38,377 nucleotides of DNA from Curvibacter sp. (GCA_020248905.1 JADCGR010000062.1:1-38377), one strand, 5' to 3'. Shown: positions 26,945 through 37,205, counted from the first letter of the stretch. The notes: a model not told the origin generated them from the letters alone. Numbers and translations: made by a program.

Positions 26945-27967
26945 ATGGCCTCCATCTCTCTGCGGCAACTTGAAAAAACCTACGCCCCCGGCACGCGCGC
27001 GGCCGTCAAGGTGATCCATGGCGTCAACGCCGAGATCGGCGATGGCGAGTTCATCGTCATCGTCGGCCCTTCGGGTTGCGGCAAGTCCACGCTGCTGCGC
27101 ATGGTCGCCGGCCTCGAAGAAGTCACTGGCGGCGAGATCCGCATCGGCGAGCGCGTGGTCAACCAGCTGGAGCCCGCCGAGCGCGACATTGCCATGGTGT
27201 TCCAGAACTACGCGCTCTATCCGCACATGAGCGTGTACGACAACATGGCCTACGGGCTGAAGATCGCCAAGGTAGCGAAGGACGATATCCGATCTCGTGT
27301 CGAGAAGGCTGCTGGCATCCTCGAACTCATGCCCTACCTCGACCGCAAGCCGCGCCAGCTCTCGGGCGGCCAGCGCCAGCGCGTGGCCATGGGGCGGGCC
27401 ATCGTGCGCCAGCCCCAGGTCTTCCTGTTTGACGAGCCCCTGTCCAACCTCGACGCCAAGCTGCGCGCGCAGACGCGCCTGGAAATCCAGAAGCTGCACC
27501 GCGAACTCGGCATCACCAGCCTATTCGTCACGCACGACCAGGTCGAGGCCATGACGCTGGCGCAGCGCATGATGGTCATGAACGCGGGCGTGATGGAGCA
27601 GTTCGGCACGCCCGAAGAGGTCTATCACCGCCCGGCCTCCACCTTCGTGGCGAGCTTCATCGGTGCGCCGCCCATGAACCTGCTGTCCAGCGCGCCGCAC
27701 GTCAAGCCCGGCACCATCCTGGGCATCCGCCCCGAGCATCTGCAGGTCGTGCCGCAGCCCGTGGCCGACGGCTGGACCGCCACGGTCGAGGCGGTCGAGA
27801 TGCTGGGCGCCGAGCGCCTGCTCTACACCCATGTCGGCGGCGAACAGCTGATCGTGCGCGTGGACGAACGCGCGGGCCCGCCGCCCGCACTGGGCAGCAG
27901 CCTGCATCTGCAAGCGCATCAAGGCTGCCTGCACAGCTTCGACCAGGCCACAGGAAAGCGTCTGTGA
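26945..27967 (+). CDS. ugpC: Glycerol-3-phosphate ABC transporter ATPase (UgpC)
   Basis: A 340-residue ATP-binding subunit. Walker A is GPSGCGKST (41-49), the ABC signature is LSGGQRQR (about 138), Walker B is [12 protein letters not shown], and the switch histidine lies in [11 protein letters not shown]. The C-terminal regulatory OB-type region starts at about 240 and includes GIRPEH. The frame is open from 26825, but that overlaps ugpE; the ATG at 26945, where conserved [13 protein letters not shown] begins, is used. Its TGA overlaps the GTG start of ugpQ. Confidence 0.96.
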   Translation: MASISLRQLEKTYAPGTRAAVKVIHGVNAEIGDGEFIVIVGPSGCGKSTLLRMVAGLEEVTGGEIRIGERVVNQLEPAERDIAMVFQNYALYPHMSVYDNMAYGLKIAKVAKDDIRSRVEKAAGILELMPYLDRKPRQLSGGQRQRVAMGRAIVRQPQVFLFDEPLSNLDAKLRAQTRLEIQKLHRELGITSLFVTHDQVEAMTLAQRMMVMNAGVMEQFGTPEEVYHRPASTFVASFIGAPPMNLLSSAPHVKPGTILGIRPEHLQVVPQPVADGWTATVEAVEMLGAERLLYTHVGGEQLIVRVDERAGPPPALGSSLHLQAHQGCLHSFDQATGKRL

Positions 27968-28710
27968 GCACGACGCTCCCGCCCTGGCCCTACCCGCGCT
28001 GGATCGCGCACCGCGGCGCGGGCAAGCTGGCCCCCGAGAACACGCTTGCGGCTTTGCGCGTGGGCGCAGCGCACGGCTACCGCATGTACGAATGCGACGT
28101 GAAGCTCAGCGCCGATGGCGTGCCTTTCCTGCTGCATGACGCGACGCTGCAGCGCACCAGCGATGGCCAGGGCGTCGCTGGCGAGCTGACGTGGGCTGCG
28201 CTCTCACAGCTCGACGCGGGCCGCTGGCACAGCCGCGCCTATGCGGGCGAGCCTCTGCCCACCCTGCAAGCCATTGCGCGGCACTGCCTGCACAACAGGC
28301 ACCTGCTCAACATCGAGATCAAGCCCACACCGGGCACCGAGCGACACACCGGCGAAGTCGTGGCGCGCGAGGCCGCGCGCCTCTGGGCTGATTCGACCGT
28401 GCCGCCCCTGCTCACCTCCTTCCAGCCCGAGGCGCTCGAAGGTGCACGCAGCAGTGCACCGCAGCTGCCGCGCGGCCTGCTTCTTGACACGCTGCCAAGC
28501 GGCTGGCTGCAAAAGGCGCAGGCCCTCGGCTGCGTGGCCGTGGTCTGCAACCACGCGCTGTGGGATGCCGAGACCGTGGCCCAGACCCATGGCGCCGGCC
28601 TGCGCTGCCTGTGCTACACCGTCAACGACGAATGGGCCGCGCAGCGCCTGCTGACGCTGGGCGTCGACGGCATCATCACCGACCGCGTCGATCTCTTCAG
28701 CCCGGCCTGA
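27964..28710 (+). CDS. ugpQ: Glycerophosphodiester phosphodiesterase (UgpQ)
   Basis: A 248-residue cytosolic GDPD enzyme that hydrolyses glycerophosphodiesters taken up by Ugp, giving glycerol-3-phosphate and an alcohol. The catalytic histidine pair is seen in [14 protein letters not shown] and [10 protein letters not shown], and metal ligands in YECDVKLS. No signal peptide, which fits cytosolic UgpQ. The GTG start at 27964 overlaps the ugpC stop (GTGA), so translation is coupled. A short hairpin just past the stop (28709-28723) lacks a T-run, so the end of the operon is not marked by a clear intrinsic terminator. Confidence 0.95.
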   Translation: MSTTLPPWPYPRWIAHRGAGKLAPENTLAALRVGAAHGYRMYECDVKLSADGVPFLLHDATLQRTSDGQGVAGELTWAALSQLDAGRWHSRAYAGEPLPTLQAIARHCLHNRHLLNIEIKPTPGTERHTGEVVAREAARLWADSTVPPLLTSFQPEALEGARSSAPQLPRGLLLDTLPSGWLQKAQALGCVAVVCNHALWDAETVAQTHGAGLRCLCYTVNDEWAAQRLLTLGVDGIITDRVDLFSPA

Positions 28711-28805
28711 GCGCGGCGCGCTCCGTCAACGCCACCTGAGGCGGCCGCGTTGTACAGCACGCGGCATTTGCATGGCGCGCTGCGATCACAGCCACCAGAG
28801 CATTC

Positions 28806-29390
<585 letters not shown>

Positions 29391-29414
29391 ACGCCAAGTG
29401 CGGCGTGGGTGCAC

Positions 29415-29693
29415 TTAACGGCGCCAGCCGCGCACCAGCAGCCACTGGCTGCTTGCCACCGCCACCACGAGCAGGGCGTAGCCCATCATCTTGCCGTCGC
29501 GCCCAAACCACCAGAGCGCAGCAGACAATACTGCCAGCCCGACCAGAAAGTTGACGAGCATCTGCCCCCACCAGGGCAGCAGACGGTCACGGGCTTTGTA
29601 AAAAGGCCGCCCCAGCACAGGCAGCAGCAACGCCAGGCCCAGGGCGGGCGCGGCAAAGTTCAGCAGATGCCAGAAGATGTCGAGCAGGGTCAT
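29415..29693 (-). CDS. Small inner-membrane protein, unknown function
   Basis: A 92-residue protein with three hydrophobic segments (about 5-26, 45-64 and 68-86) and a positive C-terminus RGWRR. Charged and aromatic loops (YKARDRLLPWWG, WWFGRDGKM) separate them. No family is recognised. It is convergent with the outer-membrane-like gene and divergent from hemA. Its start codon lies in the first unit of a 14-base tandem duplication. A single ATG at 29693 fits the frame. Confidence 0.72.
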   Translation of the reverse strand: MTLLDIFWHLLNFAAPALGLALLLPVLGRPFYKARDRLLPWWGQMLVNFLVGLAVLSAALWWFGRDGKMMGYALLVVAVASSQWLLVRGWRR

Positions 29694-29714
29694 GAGGGCC
29701 GGGTCATGAGGGCC
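29687..29714. repeat. 14-base tandem duplication over a start codon
   Basis: GGGTCATGAGGGCC occurs twice in direct tandem. On the minus strand the left copy holds the start of the 92-residue membrane protein. The right copy creates a five-codon upstream frame whose TGA overlaps the real ATG. Confidence 0.9.
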
Positions 29715-29733
29715 GGGTGGGCGCAGCGGCCCC

Positions 29734-29751
29734 GGAAGGGAATTTTATAAT
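29734..29751 (+). promoter_or_regulatory. hemA ribosome site and TATAAT box
   Basis: GGAAGGG (29734-29740) lies nine bases before an ATG at 29750. A perfect TATAAT (29746-29751) overlaps that ATG. If the box is a true -10, transcripts would begin near the next ATG (29759), leaving it leaderless; no good -35 is seen. The ribosome site supports 29750 as start. Confidence 0.4.
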
Positions 29752-31018
29752 GCGGCCCATGGCAGTCTGGGCCCTCGGCATCAACCACACCACAGCGCCG
29801 CTCGACTTGCGCGGCCGTTTTGCCTTTGCGCTGGAGCAGTTGCCACCCACCCTGGACGGCCTGCGCGGTGCGCTCTCGCAGCCGCCCGAGGCGGCCATCC
29901 TCTCCACCTGCAACCGCACCGAGATCTATTGCGCTGGCGAGGCGCTGGAGATCGCCCCCACCCTGCAGTGGCTGGCGCACAGCGGCGGCGTGGCGCCCGA
30001 GGCGCTGCGTGAGCACACCTACGCCCTCGAGGGCGGCCAGGCCGCGCGTCACGCGTTTCGTGTGGCCAGCGGGCTCGATTCCATGGTACTGGGCGAACCG
30101 CAGATCCTCGGCCAGATGAAAGACGCCGTGCGCGTGGCCGACGAAGCCGGCGCACTGGGCACCACGCTCAATCAGCTCTTCCAGCGCAGCTTTGCCGTGG
30201 CCAAGGAGGTGCGCAGCTCCACCGAAATCGGCGCGCACTCCATCAGCATGGCTGCAGCCGTCGTGCGTCTCGCGGGCAACCTGTTTGAAGAGCTGCGCAA
30301 GATCCGCGTGCTCTTTATCGGTGCGGGCGAGATGATCGAGCTGGCCGCCACTCACTTCGCCGCGAAGAACCCGCAGGCCATCGTCATCGCCAACCGCACG
30401 CTGGATCGCGGCGAGAAGCTGGCCAGCCGTTTTGGTGCGCAGACCATGCGGCTGGCCGAGCTGCCCGAGCGTCTGCACGAGTTCGACGCTGTCATCAGCT
30501 GCACCGCCAGCACCCTGCCGCTGATCGGCCTGGGGGCCGTGGAGCGCGCACTCAAGGTCCGCAAACACCGCCCTATCTTTATGGTGGACTTGGCTGTGCC
30601 GCGCGACATCGAGCCCGAGGTCAAGGACCTGCCCGACATCTATCTCTACACGGTGGACGATCTGGCCGCTGCGGTGCAGACTGGTCAGGCCAACCGTCAG
30701 GCAGCCGTCGCGCAGGCCGAGGTCATCATCGACGCCAGCGTGCAGAGCTTCATGCACTGGATGGACCAGCGCAGCAACGTGCCGCTGATCCAGCAGCTCA
30801 ACGCCCAGGCCGACGAATGGCGCAGCGCCGAGCTGGCCCGCGCGCGCAAGGCCCTCGCCAAGGGCGAAGACGTGGAGGCCGTGCTTGAAGCCCTGACCAA
30901 GGGCCTGACCCAGAAGATGCTGCACGGCGCCATGGCCGAGCTGCATGCGGGCGACGCGCAAGCACGCGAACGCGCCAGCGCCGCCATCCAGCACTTCTTC
31001 CTGCGCAAAGAGAGGTAA
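29750..31018 (+). CDS. hemA: Glutamyl-tRNA reductase (HemA)
   Basis: A 422-residue enzyme that reduces glutamyl-tRNA to glutamate-1-semialdehyde, the first committed step of C5-pathway tetrapyrrole synthesis. The conserved [12 protein letters not shown] opening, catalytic cysteine in STCNRTE, GAGEMIE of the NADPH-binding domain and a helical dimerisation tail are present. A start at 29750 (with ribosome site) gives three extra residues before the usual MAVWALG start at 29759. The two cannot be separated by sequence. It is followed by prfA and prmC on the same strand, the classical hemA-prfA-prmC order, but with a 204-base repeat-filled gap before prfA. Confidence 0.95.
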   Translation: MRPMAVWALGINHTTAPLDLRGRFAFALEQLPPTLDGLRGALSQPPEAAILSTCNRTEIYCAGEALEIAPTLQWLAHSGGVAPEALREHTYALEGGQAARHAFRVASGLDSMVLGEPQILGQMKDAVRVADEAGALGTTLNQLFQRSFAVAKEVRSSTEIGAHSISMAAAVVRLAGNLFEELRKIRVLFIGAGEMIELAATHFAAKNPQAIVIANRTLDRGEKLASRFGAQTMRLAELPERLHEFDAVISCTASTLPLIGLGAVERALKVRKHRPIFMVDLAVPRDIEPEVKDLPDIYLYTVDDLAAAVQTGQANRQAAVAQAEVIIDASVQSFMHWMDQRSNVPLIQQLNAQADEWRSAELARARKALAKGEDVEAVLEALTKGLTQKMLHGAMAELHAGDAQARERASAAIQHFFLRKER

Positions 31019-31021
31019 TGG

Positions 31022-31072
31022 TGACCCCACGTTCGCTCACTGCGTGTAGCTCTGTGCGCTTCGAGGGGGTCA
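31022..31072. repeat. Inverted-repeat element in hemA-prfA gap
   Basis: Seven-base arms TGACCCC (31022-31028) and GGGGTCA (31066-31072) bound a 51-base unit just after the hemA stop. The following GCTCGGGGCGGCCC text resembles an intergenic repeat I recall from Comamonadaceae; that match is memory, not a search. Confidence 0.5.
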
Positions 31073-31127
31073 AACTTGCTCGGGGCGGCCCGTCGCGGCA
31101 TTAGCTTCGCTGCCCAGGTCCGCGCGC

Positions 31128-31204
31128 CCTTCGACAAGCTCAGGGCGCGTGGAATTGGATGCCCCCCGAACCCACCCTGTTTGGGCCGAGCCTGTCGAAG
31201 CCCT
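31128..31204. repeat. Inverted TTCGACAAGCTCAGG-type repeat pair
   Basis: CCTTCGACAAGCTCAGG (31128-31144) is faced by the near-complementary GAGCCTGTCGAAG (31189-31201). This inverted pair is a very common dispersed intergenic repeat motif in Proteobacteria. It could form a large hairpin between hemA and prfA and reduce read-through. Confidence 0.75.
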
Positions 31205-31222
31205 CAACTCTCGCCCGCCTCT

Positions 31223-32308
31223 GTGAAACCCTTCCTCCGTCAGAAACTCGAACGCTACGCCCAGCGCCTGGACGAGCTGAACTTCCTGCTATCGCGTGAG
31301 GACATCATGTCCGACATGGCGCAGTTCCTGGTGCTCTCACGCGAGCACAACGAAGTCACCGCCAGTGCCGGCCGCTACGCACGCTACCGTCAGCGCGAGG
31401 CCGACCTCGCCAGCGCGCAGGAGATGCAGGCCGATCCCGACATGGCCGAGATGGCGCGCGAGGAGATCGCCGCCGCCACAGCAGAGCTTGCGCAGCTGGA
31501 AGACGAGCTGCAGCGCATGCTGCTGCCCAAGGACCCGGACGACGCACGACCCGCCTTTGTCGAAATCCGCGCGGGTACGGGCGGTGACGAATCCGCCCTG
31601 TTTGCCGGCGACCTGCTGCGCATGTACACGCGCTACGCCGCCAACCGCGGCTGGAAGACCGAGCTCATGAGCGAGTCGCCCAGCGAGCTTGGCGGCTACA
31701 AGGAGGTGGTACTGCGCATCGACGGAGACCATGTGTATGGCGACCTGCGCTTCGAATCCGGTGGTCACCGCGTGCAGCGCGTGCCCGCCACCGAAACGCA
31801 GGGCCGAATCCACACCAGCGCCTGCACCGTGGCCGTGCTGCCCGAGCCCGACGAAGCGCAGGCCGTGCAGATCAACCCGGCAGACCTGCGCATCGACACC
31901 TTTCGCGCCAGCGGCGCGGGCGGCCAGCACATCAACAAGACCGATTCGGCTGTACGCATCACGCACATCCCCACCGGCATCGTCGCCGAATGCCAGGACG
32001 ATCGCAGCCAGCACCGCAACAAGGCCAAGGCCCTGCAAGTCCTCTCAGCCCGCATCCAGGAGAAGGAGCGCAGCGAACGCGCGGCCAAGGACGCGGCCAT
32101 GCGCAAGGGGCTGATCGGCAGCGGCGACCGCAGCGACCGCATCCGCACCTACAACTTCCCGCAGGGTCGCCTGACCGATCACCGCATCAACCTCACGCTC
32201 TACAAGCTCGACCGCATCATGGACGGCGAGCTCGACGAGGTGGTTGCCGCCTTGCGCCAGGCGCGCGAGGCCGAGCTTCTGGCCGAGTTGGAAGTGGGCA
32301 ACAGCTGA
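31223..32308 (+). CDS. prfA: Peptide chain release factor 1
   Basis: A 361-residue class I release factor that recognises UAA and UAG stop codons. The stop-codon motif PAT is at 188-190 and the catalytic GGQ at 233-235 in the [16 protein letters not shown] segment. Length equals the family norm when the GTG at 31223 is taken; the frame extends upstream to 31076 but those residues fall in the repeat region. The ribosome site is weak. The protein is modified by PrmC, encoded 82 bases downstream, on the GGQ glutamine. Confidence 0.96.
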   Translation: MKPFLRQKLERYAQRLDELNFLLSREDIMSDMAQFLVLSREHNEVTASAGRYARYRQREADLASAQEMQADPDMAEMAREEIAAATAELAQLEDELQRMLLPKDPDDARPAFVEIRAGTGGDESALFAGDLLRMYTRYAANRGWKTELMSESPSELGGYKEVVLRIDGDHVYGDLRFESGGHRVQRVPATETQGRIHTSACTVAVLPEPDEAQAVQINPADLRIDTFRASGAGGQHINKTDSAVRITHIPTGIVAECQDDRSQHRNKAKALQVLSARIQEKERSERAAKDAAMRKGLIGSGDRSDRIRTYNFPQGRLTDHRINLTLYKLDRIMDGELDEVVAALRQAREAELLAELEVGNS

Positions 32309-32390
32309 ACCCTGAAATCCCCCGGAATGGGTTATGACGTCATAGAATGCAGCTACATTTTCCGTAGCAAGTCATGTCGTTCGGACTTCC

Positions 32391-33209
32391 ATGCAGATCC
32401 AGCAAGCCTTGAATGCCGCCTGCTCCGCCCTCGGACTGGAGCGGCTGGACGCGCAGTTGATGCTGCTGCACGCCCTGGGCCGCCCGCAAAACGACCGCGC
32501 CTGGCTCCTCGCCCACGACCGCGACGCACTCGATGCCGACACCGAGATGCGCTACATCGACCTCACGCGCCGCCGTGCCGCTGGCATGCCCCTGGCTTAT
32601 CTCACGGGCCAACGCGAGTTCTACGGCCTCACCCTGCAGGTCGACGCGCGCGTGCTTGACCCACGCCCCGACACCGAGACGCTGGTGGACTGGGCGCTCG
32701 AAAATCTGCCCGCGCAGGGCTCGGCCATCGACCTGGGCACGGGCAGCGGCGCCATTGCCCTGGCGCTCAAACACCGGCGCCCCGAGGCGCGCGTGAGCGC
32801 CGTGGACGCCAGCGCCGACGCGCTGGCCGTGGCCCAGGCCAATGCACAGCGCCTGGGGCTGTCCGTGCAGTTTGTGCAAGGCGACTGGCTCAGGGGTGTG
32901 CGCGGGCCCTTTGACCTTATCGTTTCCAACCCGCCCTACATCGCTGAAGACGATCCCCACCTGGAGAAGCTGGGGCACGAGCCACGCATGGCGCTGGCCA
33001 GCGGCCCCGATGGGCTCGATGCCATCCGCATCATCATTGCGCAGGCCCCGGCCCAGCTGCGTGCAGGCGGCTGGCTGTTGCTGGAACACGGCTGGCAGCA
33101 GGCCGAAGCGGTGCGCGCGCTGCTGGCGCAGGCGGGCCTGGGCCAGGTGCAATCGCGCCGGGATCTCGCGGGCATCGAGCGTTGCAGCGGCGGGCAGCGG
33201 CCAGCCTGA
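32391..33209 (+). CDS. prmC: Release factor glutamine methyltransferase (PrmC/HemK)
   Basis: A 272-residue SAM-dependent N5-glutamine methyltransferase that methylates the GGQ of RF1 and RF2. It has a helical N-terminal domain (1-85), the PRPDTE segment (91-96), motif I LGTGSG (115-120) and the NPPY active-site motif (180-183). The ATG at 32391 fits; the 82-base gap to prfA contains a TGACGTCA palindrome. The gene converges on a solute-binding-like gene, with a 25-base gap and no visible terminator. Confidence 0.95.
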   Translation: MQIQQALNAACSALGLERLDAQLMLLHALGRPQNDRAWLLAHDRDALDADTEMRYIDLTRRRAAGMPLAYLTGQREFYGLTLQVDARVLDPRPDTETLVDWALENLPAQGSAIDLGTGSGAIALALKHRRPEARVSAVDASADALAVAQANAQRLGLSVQFVQGDWLRGVRGPFDLIVSNPPYIAEDDPHLEKLGHEPRMALASGPDGLDAIRIIIAQAPAQLRAGGWLLLEHGWQQAEAVRALLAQAGLGQVQSRRDLAGIERCSGGQRPA

Positions 33210-33234
33210 GCCGCCACTGGCAACATCGCCGCCG

Positions 33235-33966
33235 TCAGTCGGCGATCTTCAGTGCGCCCAGCCCGGCAGCGTCAAAGGCGCGGCGCAGCAGGCCGCTGGC
33301 CTTGGCCTGGACCATGAAGCGGTCGAGGCAGGCACGGGCGTAGGGCCGGTCCCTGGGCAGGGCCATCGCGACCCCGGTGACCTGAAACGCCCCGGGCAGG
33401 ATGCGCGATCCCGCCAGCTCGCGCTGCAATGGCGGCAGGGCGTCGTGCGTGAGCGCAAAGGCCTGCGCGCGCCCCGATTTCAGCAGCGCCAGCGCTTCGT
33501 CGATGGACGGTGCCGCGACAAGGCTTGCCGCGCTCAGGCAGCGCGAGGCCGCGCGCAGCGTGGTCGACCCCGCAATGCCCACCACGGTGATCCCCGCGCG
33601 ATCCACCTGAGCCAGGCTTTCAATGCCGTGGCCATCCAGAGCCAGAAAGGTGCTCTCGATCACAAAATACGGCACGCTGAAATCCAGCCGCTTGCGTCGC
33701 TCGTCGTCGGCCGGCATGAAGCCCAGGTCGATGGCACCGCTGACGCACAGCTCGGTGAGTTCGCCCGTGGTAGCCGCCGCGCACACCGCCAGGGGCACGC
33801 CCAGCGACTGCGCCAGCGCCTCGCCCAGGGCGATGGGCACGCCACGGCAGACACCGTTGTCGGCGCGCGCAACGAAAAGGGGCGTAGGCTTGGGTGCACA
33901 GGCCACGCCGATGCGCAGCGTGCCGGTGGGTACCAGCTGCTGGATCGGCTGGGGGTCTGGGTGCAT
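33235..33966 (-). CDS. Solute-binding protein family 3-like protein without signal peptide
   Basis: A 243-residue protein of the amino-acid ABC binding-protein fold (SBP_bac_3). Motif text such as TGTLRIGVACAPKPTPLF, GVPIALGEALAQSLGVP, DLGFMPADDERRKRLDFSVPYF and the second-domain GSTTLRAA matches the two-lobed family. Unlike normal members it has no signal peptide: the ATG at 33966 starts at what would be the mature N-terminus, and an in-frame TAG four codons upstream rules out extension. It may be a cytosolic ligand sensor or a decayed transporter part; no permease or ATPase gene is near. It lies 25 bases after dnaE2 on the same strand. Confidence 0.82.
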   Translation of the reverse strand: MHPDPQPIQQLVPTGTLRIGVACAPKPTPLFVARADNGVCRGVPIALGEALAQSLGVPLAVCAAATTGELTELCVSGAIDLGFMPADDERRKRLDFSVPYFVIESTFLALDGHGIESLAQVDRAGITVVGIAGSTTLRAASRCLSAASLVAAPSIDEALALLKSGRAQAFALTHDALPPLQRELAGSRILPGAFQVTGVAMALPRDRPYARACLDRFMVQAKASGLLRRAFDAAGLGALKIAD

Positions 33967-33991
33967 CGTGGCAGTCTACCGTTGCGGCGCG

Positions 33992-36900
33992 TCAGTGGAA
34001 ATCGCGGCTTGACGTTGCGAGCCCGCCCAGCAACGGCGTCATGTCCACCAGGTGCCCGGCGATCAGGTGGCACACCTCGCCCTGACGCTGCCATTGGCCG
34101 TACACGGCCAGCAGGCGTGAGCGCAGCAGAGTCTGGCGCTGTTTGTCGCGCAGCGCCTTCCACACGATCACCTGCACACTGCCTGTTTCGTCCTCCAGCG
34201 TCACAAAGACCACGCCCCTGGCCGTGCCCGGCTGCTGGCGCGTGATGACCAGGCCGCAGGCGCGCACCAGGCGGCCATCGGGTTGCCGCTGCAGCTCCTG
34301 CGCCGTCTGCAGGCGCTGCGCACGCAACTGCTCGCGCAGCAGCGCCAGCGGGTGGCGCCGCAGCGTGAGGCCGGTGGCCGCGTAATCAAACACCACCTCC
34401 TCGCCCTCGGGAGCAACGGGTAACTCCAGCCAGTCTTCTTCGAACGGCGCCTCGCGCAGCAGCGCTGGTGCAGCGTGCAGCGCCGAGGCATCCCACACCT
34501 GCTGGCGGCGATGACCCGAAAGACTGAACAGTGCGTCTGCACTGGCCAGGGCCTTGAGCTCGCCCGCGTCCAGCCCCGCGCGCAGGGCCAGGTCTTCGGT
34601 GCTGGTGTAAGGAGCCGCCACACGCAAGGCCACGATGCGCCGCACGCTGGCCTCGCCCAGGTTCGCCACCAGGCGCAGGCCCAGGCGCACGGCGGCCTGC
34701 CCTTTGCCACGCCCACCTTCGCCCGGCGCGCCCGGCGGCTCCAGCGTGCAATCCCAGTCGCTGTAGAGCACATCGGGCGGGCGCACTTCCACACCGTGGC
34801 GCTGCGCGTCCTGCACCAGCTGCGCCGGGCCGTAAAAACCCATGGGCAGGGAATTGAGCAAGCCCGCCAGGAACGCCGCTGGCTCGTGGCACTTGAGCCA
34901 GGCGCTCGCGTAGACCAGCAGCGCAAAGCTGGCGGCGTGGCTTTCGGGGAAGCCGTATTCGCCAAAGCCCTCAATCTGCCGGAAGATCGCCTCGGCAAAC
35001 TCGCGCGCATAGCCGCGTGCCGTCATGCCCTGCACTACGCGCTGGTGAAACTTGTCCACGCCGCCCTTGCGCCGCCAGGCCGCCATGGCGCGGCGCAGCT
35101 GATCGGCCTCGCCCGGCGTGAAACCGGCGGCGATGATGGCGATCTGCATCACCTGCTCCTGAAAGATGGGCACGCCCAGCGTGCGCTCCAGCGCAGGGCG
35201 CAGCGCCTCGTTGGGCAGGGTGAAGGGCTCGCCGCGGCGCCGGGCTTCGCGCTGCTTCAGGAAAGGGTGCACCATGCCGCCCTGGATGGGACCGGGCCGC
35301 ACGATGGCCACCTCGATCACCAGATCGTAGAAGCAGCGCGGCTGCAGACGCGGCAGCATGCTCATCTGCGCGCGGCTCTCGATCTGGAACACGCCCACCG
35401 TGTCGGCGCGGCAGATCATTTCGTAGGTGGCCGGGTCTTCGGGCGGGATGTCCTGCAGCTGGAGCACCTGGCCGCGCCACTGCCCCGCCAGATCCAGCGT
35501 GCGGCGGATGGCGCTGAGCATGCCCAGGGCCAGCACGTCTACCTTCAGCAGACCCAGTGCGTCGATATCGTCCTTGTCCCACTCGATGGTGGTGCGCCCT
35601 TCCATGGCCGCCGGCACCACGGGCACGGTGGACGTGAGCCGGTCGCCCGTGAGCACGAAGCCGCCGCTATGCTGGGAGAGATGGCGCGGAAAACGCAGCA
35701 GCGTGCGCGTGAGCTCCAGCAGCAGGCGGATCTGCCGGCTCTGCGGGTCCAGGCCCAGTTCGAGCAGGCGCTCGGTCTGCACGTCGCGCCCGTCCCACCA
35801 CTGGTGCGCCTTGGCCAGCGCGTCGAGCACCGCCTCGTCCATGCCCAGCGCCTTGCCCACGTCACGGATGGCACCGCGTGCGTGGTAGGTGTGCACGGCC
35901 GCCGTGAGCGCAGCGCGCTCGCGCCCATACTTGGCGTAGAGGTACTGAATCACCTCCTCGCGCCGCTGGTGCTCGAAATCCACATCGATATCGGGTGGCT
36001 CGTTACGCTCGCGGCTGATGAAGCGCTCAAAGAGCACGCTGGCGCGCGTGGGATCGACTTCCGTGATCCCCAGGCAGTAGCACACGGCCGAATTGGCCGC
36101 CGAGCCCCGCCCCTGGCACAGAATGCTGCGGCTGCGCGCAAAGCCCACCACGTCGTGCACGGTGAGAAAGTATTTCTCGTAACCCAGCTCGGCAATGAGC
36201 GCCAGCTCGTGCTCCACCTGCTCGTGCACCTGCGCGGGCACACCCTGCGGGTAGCGCTGGCTCGCGCCGTTCCAGGTGCAGCGGCGCAGCCAGGTGCCGG
36301 GCGTTTCGCCCGCAGGCACCACCTCCTGCGGGTATTCGTAGCGCAGCGCGTCCAGGCTGAACATGCACAGCTGCGCCACGCGCACCGTCTCGGCCAGCAG
36401 ATCGGGTGGGTACAGCGCGGCCAGCCGCTGGCGCGTGCGCAGGTGCGCCTCGGCATTGGGCTGCAGCGCGTAACCGCACTCAGCCACCGGCTGGCCGAGG
36501 TGGATGGCCGTCATCACGTCCTGCAGCGGCTTGCGCGAGCGCACATGCATGTGCACGTGGCCCGCTGCCACCAGCGGCACGCCGCTGCGCTGCCCCGCCG
36601 CGTGCAGCTGCTCCAGCCACAGCTCGTCGTCCAGGCGGTAGAGCAGCTCCACCGCCAGCCAGCCGCGCTGCGGGAAATGCCGGCACAGCCAGCGCAGCTG
36701 CGCGTCGAGCTGAGCCACAAAGGCCAGGCTCTCGGGGCGCAGGCCGTCGCGCGGCGGCACCAGCAGGGCCAGCACCTCGCGGCTGTCGAAAGCCAGCTGG
36801 TCCCACGCCGCCTGCCGCAGCCGGTAGCGCAGGCCACGCTCGCGCTCGCGCGGGGTAAGCGTGTGCCTGCGCACCTGCGTGATCAGCTCGCACAGCTGCC

Positions 36901-37201
36901 CGTAGCCCGCGCGGCTGCGCGCCAGCAGCACCAGCGTGAAGTAAGCGTGGTCTTCGTCGCCATCGCCCTCCTCCACGCGCAGCTCGGTGCCGATGATCAG
37001 GCTCAGGCCCAACCGTTTTGCCTCGACATGCGCACGCACCACACCGGCCATGCTGCATTCGTCGGTGATGGCCAACGCGCTGTAGCCCAGCGCATGCGCG
37101 CGCGCCACCAGCTCCTCGGGATGCGAGGCCCCGCGCTGGAAGCTGAAGTTGCTTAAGGCATGCAGCTCGGCGTAGGCCGGCAAGACATCAAGCGCAGACA
37201 T
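33992..37201 (-). CDS. dnaE2: Error-prone DNA polymerase III alpha (DnaE2/ImuC)
   Basis: A 1069-residue C-family polymerase for mutagenic lesion bypass. It has an N-terminal PHP domain (YAELHALSNFSFQRGASHPEEL), the catalytic palm with the PDIDVDFEH aspartates, a helix-hairpin-helix region, and a C-terminal OB-fold part (about 960-1040). The length and QRGASHPEEL opening fit DnaE2 rather than replicative DnaE1 (about 1160). DnaE2 normally acts with ImuA and ImuB, whose genes usually lie directly upstream; here that place is taken by intI, whose stop is four bases before this start. The ATG at 37201 is used; another at 37225 overlaps intI. No clear ribosome site is seen, so translation likely depends on coupling to intI. 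Confidence 0.94.
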   Translation of the reverse strand: MSALDVLPAYAELHALSNFSFQRGASHPEELVARAHALGYSALAITDECSMAGVVRAHVEAKRLGLSLIIGTELRVEEGDGDEDHAYFTLVLLARSRAGYGQLCELITQVRRHTLTPRERERGLRYRLRQAAWDQLAFDSREVLALLVPPRDGLRPESLAFVAQLDAQLRWLCRHFPQRGWLAVELLYRLDDELWLEQLHAAGQRSGVPLVAAGHVHMHVRSRKPLQDVMTAIHLGQPVAECGYALQPNAEAHLRTRQRLAALYPPDLLAETVRVAQLCMFSLDALRYEYPQEVVPAGETPGTWLRRCTWNGASQRYPQGVPAQVHEQVEHELALIAELGYEKYFLTVHDVVGFARSRSILCQGRGSAANSAVCYCLGITEVDPTRASVLFERFISRERNEPPDIDVDFEHQRREEVIQYLYAKYGRERAALTAAVHTYHARGAIRDVGKALGMDEAVLDALAKAHQWWDGRDVQTERLLELGLDPQSRQIRLLLELTRTLLRFPRHLSQHSGGFVLTGDRLTSTVPVVPAAMEGRTTIEWDKDDIDALGLLKVDVLALGMLSAIRRTLDLAGQWRGQVLQLQDIPPEDPATYEMICRADTVGVFQIESRAQMSMLPRLQPRCFYDLVIEVAIVRPGPIQGGMVHPFLKQREARRRGEPFTLPNEALRPALERTLGVPIFQEQVMQIAIIAAGFTPGEADQLRRAMAAWRRKGGVDKFHQRVVQGMTARGYAREFAEAIFRQIEGFGEYGFPESHAASFALLVYASAWLKCHEPAAFLAGLLNSLPMGFYGPAQLVQDAQRHGVEVRPPDVLYSDWDCTLEPPGAPGEGGRGKGQAAVRLGLRLVANLGEASVRRIVALRVAAPYTSTEDLALRAGLDAGELKALASADALFSLSGHRRQQVWDASALHAAPALLREAPFEEDWLELPVAPEGEEVVFDYAATGLTLRRHPLALLREQLRAQRLQTAQELQRQPDGRLVRACGLVITRQQPGTARGVVFVTLEDETGSVQVIVWKALRDKQRQTLLRSRLLAVYGQWQRQGEVCHLIAGHLVDMTPLLGGLATSSRDFH

Positions 37202-37205
37202 GGAT

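Noticed and set aside
31076..31222. N-terminal extension of prfA
   Set aside because: It translates the intergenic repeats; RF1 homology and normal length begin at GTG 31223.
32335..32342. TGACGTCA palindrome before prmC as a regulator site
   Set aside because: An eight-base palindrome is expected by chance in a window of this size, and no matching half-sites or regulator support it.
34475..37156. 893-codon open frame on the plus strand
   Set aside because: Antisense to dnaE2, with the same composition effect and no recognisable motif.
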